Program-made: the position numbers and the translations under genes
The notes under the pieces: generated by a model
Told to the model about the DNA's origin: nothing
Seen by the model: only the letters and a program-made list of their open reading frames with translations
Database searches by the model: none
Shown here: piece by piece, positions 58,634 through 64,000 of the stretch
Layout of the letters: each line of letters opens with the position of its first letter
How positions within the stretch are numbered: the first letter of the stretch is position 1
NCBI RefSeq assembly: GCF_019334345.1
Contig: NZ_JAHWQX010000001.1
Coordinates: 999,001-1,063,000 of the forward strand
Origin: Neohoeflea coraliihabitans
GTDB taxonomy: Bacteria > Pseudomonadota > Alphaproteobacteria > Rhizobiales > Rhizobiaceae
Length of the DNA stretch: 64,000 bases
Reading direction: 5' to 3'

Positions 58634-60091
58634 ATGACCGAACTGAAACTTACCGATGGCACACTGTTCACCGATCGGTGCCTGGTTGATGGCTCTTGGA
58701 TCACTGCTACGGATGACGGCATCGCGGTCACCAATCCTGCTGACGGCAGCCTCATAGCCACCGTCCCCAGCCTGCCGGCGGACGCCATTCGCCGCGCCAT
58801 CGACGCAGCCCATCTTGCCAAGGACGACTGGGCGGCACGCCCGGTCAAGGAACGCGCCGCGCTCTTGCACCGCTGGTATCAACTGATCCTCGAAAACGCT
58901 GACGACCTCGCCGTTATCCTCAGCGCCGAACAGGGCAAGCCGCTCGCCGAGGCCAGGGGAGAGATCATCGCCAACGCCGCCTATCTCGAATGGTTCGCCG
59001 AGGAGGCCAAGCGCATTTACGGTGACATTGTGCCGCCGCCGGCCCGCGATCGCCGGGTTCTCGTCATCAAGCAGCCGGTCGGCGTCTGCGCCGCCATCAC
59101 ACCCTGGAATTTTCCGAACGGCATGATCACCCGCAAGGCCGGACCGGCACTCGCCGCCGGTTGTCCGATCATCGTCAAGCCGGCCTCGCAGACCCCGCTT
59201 TCGGCCCTCGCCCTCGCCGTCCTCGCCGAACGCGCCGGCATCCCGGCAGGCGTCTTCCAGGTGGTCACCGGCAAGGCCAGCGCCATTGGCACCGAGTTCT
59301 GCCTCAACCCGAAGATTGCCAAGATCAGCTTCACCGGCTCGACCGAGGTCGGCCGCTGGCTGATCCGCGAAAGCGCCGGCGATATCAAGCGATTGTCGCT
59401 CGAACTGGGCGGCAACGCCCCCTTCATCGTGTTCGAGGATGCCGATCTCGATGCCGCCGTCGCCGGGGCAATGATCGCCAAGTTTCGCAATTCCGGCCAG
59501 ACCTGCGTCTGCGCCAACCGCATCTACGTCCATCGCTCCCTTGCCGGCGCCTTTGCCGCCAGGCTCGCCGAGGCCGCAGCCAGGCTGAAGGTCGGCACTG
59601 CAGGCGAGGAGGGCGTCGAGCAGGGTCCGCTGATCGACGAGAAGGCGGTGGAGAAAATGGAAGAGCACCTTGCCGATGCGCTCGCCAAGGGCGCGCGGCT
59701 GCTGACCGGCGGCAAGCGTCACGCGCGCGGCGGCACCTTTTTCGAACCGACCGTGCTCGAGAACGTCTCGCAACAGATGGTGCTGGCGCGCGAAGAGACA
59801 TTTGCACCGCTGGCCCCCGTCATTCCCTTTGACGACGAGGCCGAGGCACTGGCCATGGCCAACGACAATGTTTTCGGCCTGGCCGGCTATTTCTACACCC
59901 GCGACCTGGCGCGCATGTTCCGCGTCGCCGAGGCGCTGGAGTGTGGCATTGTCGGCGTCAATTCCGGCGTCATTGCCAATGAGATGGCGCCGTTCGGCGG
60001 CTTCAAGCAGTCGGGGATCGGCCGCGAGGGCTCGAAATACGGTATCGAGGAATATCTCGAGATCAAATATGTCTGCGTCGCCGGTCTGTAG
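58634..60091 (+). CDS. GabD-type aldehyde dehydrogenase, candidate sulfolactaldehyde dehydrogenase
   Basis: The 485-residue protein is in the succinate-semialdehyde dehydrogenase (GabD) branch. It has FTGSTEVGR for the cofactor, the catalytic Glu257 in LELGGNAPF and the nucleophile Cys291 in FRNSGQTCVCANRIYV. The length matches GabD. Sulfolactaldehyde dehydrogenases of the sulfo-Entner-Doudoroff pathway belong to the same branch, so with suyAB and sulfolactate dehydrogenase genes next to it, oxidation of sulfolactaldehyde to sulfolactate is plausible. True GabD activity is the alternative. The start at 58634 suits the family; a longer frame upstream has no site. Confidence 0.85.
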   Translation: MTELKLTDGTLFTDRCLVDGSWITATDDGIAVTNPADGSLIATVPSLPADAIRRAIDAAHLAKDDWAARPVKERAALLHRWYQLILENADDLAVILSAEQGKPLAEARGEIIANAAYLEWFAEEAKRIYGDIVPPPARDRRVLVIKQPVGVCAAITPWNFPNGMITRKAGPALAAGCPIIVKPASQTPLSALALAVLAERAGIPAGVFQVVTGKASAIGTEFCLNPKIAKISFTGSTEVGRWLIRESAGDIKRLSLELGGNAPFIVFEDADLDAAVAGAMIAKFRNSGQTCVCANRIYVHRSLAGAFAARLAEAAARLKVGTAGEEGVEQGPLIDEKAVEKMEEHLADALAKGARLLTGGKRHARGGTFFEPTVLENVSQQMVLAREETFAPLAPVIPFDDEAEALAMANDNVFGLAGYFYTRDLARMFRVAEALECGIVGVNSGVIANEMAPFGGFKQSGIGREGSKYGIEEYLEIKYVCVAGL

Positions 60092-60097
60092 ATTATC

Positions 60098-61093
60098 CTA
60101 GGCTCCGAGCGCTGCGATCTCGGCCAGCAGGCCGGCATCTGCGGCAATCCCGTCACGCATCATCGCAGCCTTCAGCGCCTGACGCCGGCGGCCCGGCAAA
60201 CGCGCCCCCGGCATTGCCTCGATCAGCTCTGCGAACGCCGCGCAGCGCCGCTGGGCATCGCCCCCGAAAGACTCGGGGTCGATCGCGATCAGCAACTGCC
60301 CGGTGCCGGGAGGCGCGCCTTCAGCATTCAGGAACGAGCTTGCCTCCGACGCGAAATTCGCTCCGGTCAGGCCGGCGCACAGCATCTCCACCATCAAGGC
60401 CAGCGCCGTCCCCTTGGCATCGCCCATCGGCACCATCGTTCCCCCCAGCGCCGCCTCGGGGTCGGTGGTCGGACAACCGGCTTTGTCGAGCGCCCAGCCC
60501 TCCGGAATAGCCGTTCCCTTCTGCCGTGCCGCCATGATCTTGCCGCGCGCCACCTTGGAAAGGGAGATATCGACCACCGCCGGGCCGCCCTCGCCGCCAG
60601 GGGCCGCAAAAGCGATCGGGTTGGTCCCAAACAATGGCTTGTCTCCACCCCACGGCGCGATGGCCGGCGGCGAGTTGGCGAACATCAGCGCCATCAGCCC
60701 CTTTTCCGCGAGACGCTCGACAACCACCCCCGCGACGCCGCAATGGTGCGAGCGGCGAATGCCGGCCATGGCGATGCCCTGCTTTCGTGCCAAAGTCGGA
60801 AGCCGCTCGACAGCCAGATCAAGCGCCGGAAACGCGAAACCGTGCGCCGCGTCGATCGCGAGCGCCCCCGGACGCCGTGCCTCAACGCTTGCCACCGCCT
60901 GTCCATCGATCTTACCGGACAGCAGCTGAGCGCAATAGGACGGCACACGCCGCAGGCCGTGACCCGCCTGCCCGGCAAGCTCCGCTGCGATCAGTGCACG
61001 TGCCACTGAGGCGGCGGTCTCGGCCCGCGCTCCGCAACGCATCAGTGTCTCCCGCGCCAACGTTTCGGCTTCGCTTACGCTAAGCACCGTCAT
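60098..61093 (-). CDS. comC: Ldh_2-family 2-hydroxyacid dehydrogenase, ComC-like (R)-sulfolactate dehydrogenase
   Basis: The 331-residue protein belongs to the malate/L-lactate dehydrogenase (Ldh_2, YlbC/ComC) family: ARALIAAELAGQAGHGLRRVPSYCAQLLSGKI at the N-terminus, GIRRSHHCGVAG, LFGTNPIAFAAPG and GTMVPMGDAKGTALALMVEMLCAGLTGANF. In sulfolactate utilisers ComC oxidises (R)-sulfolactate to sulfopyruvate and, with SlcC, inverts the stereocentre so that SuyAB receives the right isomer. The gene overlaps the SlcC-like gene by four bases. Substrate assignment rests on context. Confidence 0.8.
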   Translation of the reverse strand: MTVLSVSEAETLARETLMRCGARAETAASVARALIAAELAGQAGHGLRRVPSYCAQLLSGKIDGQAVASVEARRPGALAIDAAHGFAFPALDLAVERLPTLARKQGIAMAGIRRSHHCGVAGVVVERLAEKGLMALMFANSPPAIAPWGGDKPLFGTNPIAFAAPGGEGGPAVVDISLSKVARGKIMAARQKGTAIPEGWALDKAGCPTTDPEAALGGTMVPMGDAKGTALALMVEMLCAGLTGANFASEASSFLNAEGAPPGTGQLLIAIDPESFGGDAQRRCAAFAELIEAMPGARLPGRRRQALKAAMMRDGIAADAGLLAEIAALGA

Positions 61094-62025
61094 GGCTGCG
61101 CCCCTTTCAGGTGGCGCGTCACCGTTTCGGCGATCAACTGGCTGACGCGCACATTGGATTCCGTGGTCACCCCGGCAATATGCGGTGTCAGAATAAGGTT
61201 CGGAAGCCCCGCGAAACGCGTTGCCGCTTCGCCTGTGAGCGGTTCTGTTTCGAAAACATCGAGCGCCGCCCCACCGATCCGGCCCTCACGCAAAGCATTG
61301 GCCAACGCCGCCTCATCGACCACGCCGCCGCGCGCCGCGTTGATCAGAACGGCGTCCGGCTTCATTTGTGCGAGCGCGTTTGCATCGATGAGATGCCGCG
61401 TCCCGGAGGTCAGGGGGGTGTGCAGGCTGATCACGTCCGCCTCCCCGAGCAGAGCATCGAGAGATCGCGATCCGGCCATGACCCAGGCCGGATCGTCAGC
61501 CGCCACGAACGGATCATGGGCGATCACATGCATGCCGAGGGCGCTGGCGCGGCGTGCCACCTGCCGGGCGATCGAGCCGAAGCCGATCAGTCCGAGGATC
61601 CGCCCGGAGGTTTCCCCGCCGATCAACGCCTGTCGCGGCCAGTCACCGGCCGCCACCGCATGCGTTGACAGATAGGCCCGCCGCACCAGCATCAAGGCGG
61701 TTGCTATGACATATTCGGCAACGGCCAGATCATTGGCGCCGGTCGCCGGATAGACCGTCACGCCCCGCGCCTTGCACTCGGGAAGGTCGATATTGTCGAG
61801 ACCGACCCCCAGCCGACCGACACATTCGAGAGTTGTTCCCGCGTCCAGCAATGACGCGGTAACCTGTGTCCGGTTGCGCACGATCAATGCGCGAGCCCCG
61901 CCGAGCGCTTCGGTCAGCGCCTGCGGTCGGTCGACCAGATCCGGCGCATAGTTAACCTCGAAATCCGATCGCAAATGGGCGACCGCCGCCTCGTCCATGA
62001 ATTCACTGATGATGATATCGGCCAC
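61090..62025 (-). CDS. slcC: D-2-hydroxyacid dehydrogenase, SlcC-like (S)-sulfolactate dehydrogenase
   Basis: The 311-residue protein is a NAD-dependent 2-hydroxyacid dehydrogenase of the SerA-like branch. The Rossmann element GLIGFGSIARQVARRA is near residue 145, and the catalytic Arg, Glu and His lie in INAARGGVVDEAAL, FETEPL and LTPHIAGVTTESN. SlcC of Chromohalobacter salexigens, (S)-sulfolactate dehydrogenase, is of this family. The order suyAB, slcC, comC gives a complete stereo-inversion and cleavage set. D-3-phosphoglycerate dehydrogenase is excluded by the missing regulatory domain and by context, not by sequence alone. Confidence 0.82.
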   Translation of the reverse strand: MADIIISEFMDEAAVAHLRSDFEVNYAPDLVDRPQALTEALGGARALIVRNRTQVTASLLDAGTTLECVGRLGVGLDNIDLPECKARGVTVYPATGANDLAVAEYVIATALMLVRRAYLSTHAVAAGDWPRQALIGGETSGRILGLIGFGSIARQVARRASALGMHVIAHDPFVAADDPAWVMAGSRSLDALLGEADVISLHTPLTSGTRHLIDANALAQMKPDAVLINAARGGVVDEAALANALREGRIGGAALDVFETEPLTGEAATRFAGLPNLILTPHIAGVTTESNVRVSQLIAETVTRHLKGAQP

Positions 62026-62103
62026 GACAGGTCCTCAAAGAGGGAATCGAAACGCCGTCGAGACAAGGTTCGCCCCGTCGGCGCAACTGCAGCACCTGAG
62101 GAC

Positions 62104-63285
62104 TCAGGCGCTGCGATAGAGTTTGGTCATCACGAACTCGCGGTGACCCAGTGCCTCGGCGGCGGTGCTGCGGCCATTTGATGTCCGCACGATCATCTCG
62201 ATCAGCGCGTCACCGGCTTGGTCAATCGTCATCTCGCGGCGCAAGATGCCCGACACATCGACATCGATGTGTTCGCTCATCGTCCGCACCGTGCGCGGAT
62301 TGGCGGAAATCTTGATCACCGGGACGATCGGGTTGCCGACCACATTGCCCTGTCCGGTCGGGAACGTATGCACGACATACCCGCCGGCAGCCATCAACGT
62401 CACGCATTCGGCAGCAGCCGAAGAAGAATCCATGAAATACAGCCCCGGCCCTGAACGCGGCGCCTCCGCCGGCTCCAGAATGTCGATATAACGCGATGTC
62501 CGGCCGATCTTCTCGAGATTGCCGAGCGCCTTTTCCTCGATCGTCGTCAGCCCGCCCTCGATATTGCCCTTGGTCGGCTGGCTCTCCGACAGATCATCCG
62601 TCTGATTGGCGAAGATCACGTCCTCCTGATAGGCCTCCCACATCTGGTACCAGCGAGCGCCGACCTCCGGGTTGACGGCACGTTCCTGGCAGATGTGCTC
62701 GGCGCCGGTGATCTCCGAGGTCTCGCCAAAACAGCCGTAAATGCCTTCCGGCAGAAGTTTGTCATACATGTTGCCAACGGTCGGACAGGACCCCAGCCCT
62801 GTGGTGGTGTCGCTCTCGCCGCATTTGGTTGACACCCACAGTTCGGAAATCGGGCATTCGACCCGCTGCAGTTCCGACGCGTAGTGGACGAAACCCTTGG
62901 CGGCGCGCGAGGCATCCATGATGGTTTTCAGATCCCCGTTCTGTTCGATCGAGAAGGCGGCGACCGGCTTGCCGGTTTCCGCAATGCCATCGGCGATCTT
63001 GCGGGTCCAGCCGGGCTCGATGCCGATCACGACGACAGCGGCGACATTGGGATTGCTGCCGGTGCCGATCATCGTGCGGAAATGCAGATCGAGGTCGGCC
63101 CCGAATTGCAGTCGGCCATAGGCATGCGGCAAGGCCAGCGTGCCCTTGATGTTGTTTGCCACCGCCTCGCATGCGGCGTTCGAGATGTCGTCGACCGGCA
63201 GAATGACGACATGGTTGCGAACGCCGACGCGCCCGTTGTCACGCCGGTAGCCCATGAATTTCAGATCTGAAACGTGCAATGCCAT
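62104..63285 (-). CDS. suyB: Sulfolactate sulfo-lyase large subunit (SuyB, UxaA family)
   Basis: The 393-residue protein belongs to the UxaA altronate dehydratase family. It is a stand-alone large chain whose small SAF-domain partner is the next gene upstream, the SuyA/SuyB arrangement. The body shows ASCTKCG-like cysteine residues in [21 protein letters not shown], the UxaA-type [12 protein letters not shown] equivalent [19 protein letters not shown], and the C-terminal [37 protein letters not shown]. SuyAB cleaves (2R)-3-sulfolactate to pyruvate and sulfite with an iron centre. The start [16 protein letters not shown] has GGAGG before it; a longer frame upstream is rejected. Altronate or another sugar-acid dehydratase of the same family remains possible. 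Confidence 0.84.
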   Translation of the reverse strand: MALHVSDLKFMGYRRDNGRVGVRNHVVILPVDDISNAACEAVANNIKGTLALPHAYGRLQFGADLDLHFRTMIGTGSNPNVAAVVVIGIEPGWTRKIADGIAETGKPVAAFSIEQNGDLKTIMDASRAAKGFVHYASELQRVECPISELWVSTKCGESDTTTGLGSCPTVGNMYDKLLPEGIYGCFGETSEITGAEHICQERAVNPEVGARWYQMWEAYQEDVIFANQTDDLSESQPTKGNIEGGLTTIEEKALGNLEKIGRTSRYIDILEPAEAPRSGPGLYFMDSSSAAAECVTLMAAGGYVVHTFPTGQGNVVGNPIVPVIKISANPRTVRTMSEHIDVDVSGILRREMTIDQAGDALIEMIVRTSNGRSTAAEALGHREFVMTKLYRSA

Positions 63286-63298
63286 TGTATCCTCCCGC

Positions 63299-63586
63299 CT
63301 ACCAGCGCTTGGTCTTGAGATTATGGACATGCACATGCGCGCCCTTCGCCACATCGGCGACGAACTTGCCGATGTCCTCACCGTATTTGATTGCCGTGCC
63401 GCCCTCTTGGAGATCGTCCAGCGCCACCTTGTGGCCGATCGGCACGTCCTCCTTCACAACCAGTTCGAAGCTTGAATTGTCGGCAGTGACGACACACAGC
63501 ATCGTCGTTCCGGCCTTCAGGTGCTCGACGACCACGACGCCGACATTGTCGGCGTGATCATGAACCAGCAGATGCGGTGCGCTCAC
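63299..63586 (-). CDS. suyA: Sulfolactate sulfo-lyase small subunit (SuyA, SAF domain)
   Basis: The 95-residue protein is an SAF-fold small subunit, the part that in fused altronate dehydratases is the N-terminal domain. Its sequence [33 protein letters not shown]... and the end [15 protein letters not shown] fit the family; SuyA of Paracoccus pantotrophus is of this size. The start codon is GTG at 63586 with a GGAGGAG site. It is the first gene of the operon, 13 bp before suyB, behind a palindrome that is probably the GntR operator. Confidence 0.83.
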   Translation of the reverse strand: MSAPHLLVHDHADNVGVVVVEHLKAGTTMLCVVTADNSSFELVVKEDVPIGHKVALDDLQEGGTAIKYGEDIGKFVADVAKGAHVHVHNLKTKRW

Positions 63587-63627
63587 TTTTGTCTCCTCCC
63601 GGATCGGATCCGATATATATACTCAAG

Positions 63628-63639
63628 TCTTATATAAGA
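63628..63639. promoter_or_regulatory. Perfect 12-bp palindrome between suyA and gntR
   Basis: TCTTATATAAGA is a perfect palindrome, followed by a near-repeat TATAAGAT at 63640-63647 in an AT-rich island within GC-rich DNA. It is central in the 133-bp gap between divergent genes, so it is the probable operator for the GntR regulator and overlaps the suyA promoter. Confidence 0.6.
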
Positions 63640-63719
63640 TATAAGATACAAAAAAGTGGCGATGTCAACGGCGCTGCTCTAGAATCGGTGGCGATCGATG
63701 GCAGGAAGGAACAAAGCAA

Positions 63720-64000
63720 GTGCCCGCATCCGAGGAATCGCTGGATCACAAACCGCTTTACGCCCGCATACGCGACCGGCTGGTGGGGCGCCTCGTCTCC
63801 GGCAGTTGGACACCGGGCATGCTGATTCCCAGCGAAATGGAGCTGGCCCGCCAGCTCGGCGTCAGCCAGGGCACTGTCCGCAAGGCACTCGACCTGATGA
63901 CGGCGGAAAACCTGCTGATTCGCCGCCAGGGGCGCGGCACTTTCGTCGCGGTCCCCGACGAGGGTCGCAAACAATTCCAGTTCTTCCGCCTCGTACCCGA
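63720..64000 (+). CDS. GntR/HutC-type regulator, 3' end outside window
   Basis: The partial protein of 93 codons starts at GTG 63720 (VPASEESLDHKPLYARIRDRL) with AGGAAGGA upstream. The winged helix-turn-helix is complete: LYARIRDRLVGRLVSGSWTPGMLIPSEMELARQLGVSQGTVRKALDLMTAENLLIRRQGRGTFVAVPDE, the GntR signature. The start of a UTRA-type effector domain (FQFFRLVPE) is cut by the window end. It is divergent from suyA and is the likely regulator of the suyAB-slcC-comC operon. Confidence 0.88.
   Translation, partial: MPASEESLDHKPLYARIRDRLVGRLVSGSWTPGMLIPSEMELARQLGVSQGTVRKALDLMTAENLLIRRQGRGTFVAVPDEGRKQFQFFRLVP

Noticed and set aside
58562-59773. Minus-strand open frame of 403 codons
   Set aside because: It is antisense to the GabD-type aldehyde dehydrogenase, and its start lies inside that gene. 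High GC3 explains the lack of stops.
1-64000. CRISPR arrays, tRNA or rRNA genes, insertion sequences or prophage
   Set aside because: No regularly spaced repeats, no cloverleaf or ribosomal RNA sequence, and no transposase or integrase frames were found on reading both strands.

Overview
The window looks like chromosome of an alphaproteobacterium, most likely from the Hyphomicrobiales (Rhizobiales). The evidence is high G+C coding DNA, a Suv3-type helicase, a phaR/phaAB locus, an rpmF-mtgA neighbourhood, GAAC-N7-GAAC (LexA-type) boxes and a GGAAC-N17-CGTT (EcfG-type) promoter. I see no rRNA, tRNA, CRISPR array or insertion sequence. The species assignment is inference.

Layout. 0-19.4 kb is mostly core: Suv3-like helicase (cut by the window start), an unexplained non-coding region with two LexA-type boxes, polyhydroxybutyrate genes phaB, phaA and phaR, a GlcG-type protein, a membrane protein, rpmF, a glutathione transferase, mtgA, a prenyl diphosphate synthase, a hybrid histidine kinase, ispG, a DUF3309 miniprotein behind an EcfG-type promoter, pyruvate carboxylase and a LuxR solo. 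20-25.7 kb holds an aldehyde dehydrogenase, an N-formylglutamate amidohydrolase-like gene, an ArsR regulator, and a probable SOS operon (radical SAM protein plus DUF4130-UdgX fusion) with a LexA-type box over its ribosome binding site. 25.7-31 kb has a PaoABC-type molybdenum hydroxylase on the minus strand, then MaoC-like and hotdog genes on the plus strand.

30.97-44.1 kb is one catabolic system. Eleven minus-strand genes run without a large gap from a metallo-beta-lactamase fold hydrolase, through an FAD oxidoreductase, a LeuCD/DmdAB-type hydro-lyase and a PEP-mutase/isocitrate-lyase-type lyase, into a complete livKHMGF-type ABC transporter and a two-domain alpha/beta hydrolase. A divergent IclR regulator and a fumarylacetoacetase-family hydrolase sit at the head, with a palindromic operator between. 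44.1-46.9 kb carries sulfur-related membrane proteins (SulP permease, DUF6691/YeeE pair) behind a perfect-arm AT-rich palindrome.

47-64 kb is the most interesting part. Two minus-strand operons share a 17-bp operator motif GTTTCA-N5-TGANAC and probably answer to one IclR protein. They encode an aldose-epimerase-like protein, SMP-30 lactonase, SDR, HpcH/HpaI aldolase, Gfo/Idh/MocA oxidoreductase, RidA, a D-threonine-aldolase-type PLP enzyme and an amidohydrolase. Next come LacI with an enolase-superfamily acid-sugar dehydratase and a divergent GabD-type aldehyde dehydrogenase. Last is a sulfolactate module: ComC-like and SlcC-like dehydrogenases, SuyB and SuyA, and a divergent GntR regulator cut by the window end. 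Read together they could take a sugar, possibly sulfoquinovose, through a non-canonical Entner-Doudoroff-type route to pyruvate plus a C3 aldehyde, then to sulfolactate, pyruvate and sulfite. The SuyAB end is well supported by sequence; the upper pathway is a hypothesis.
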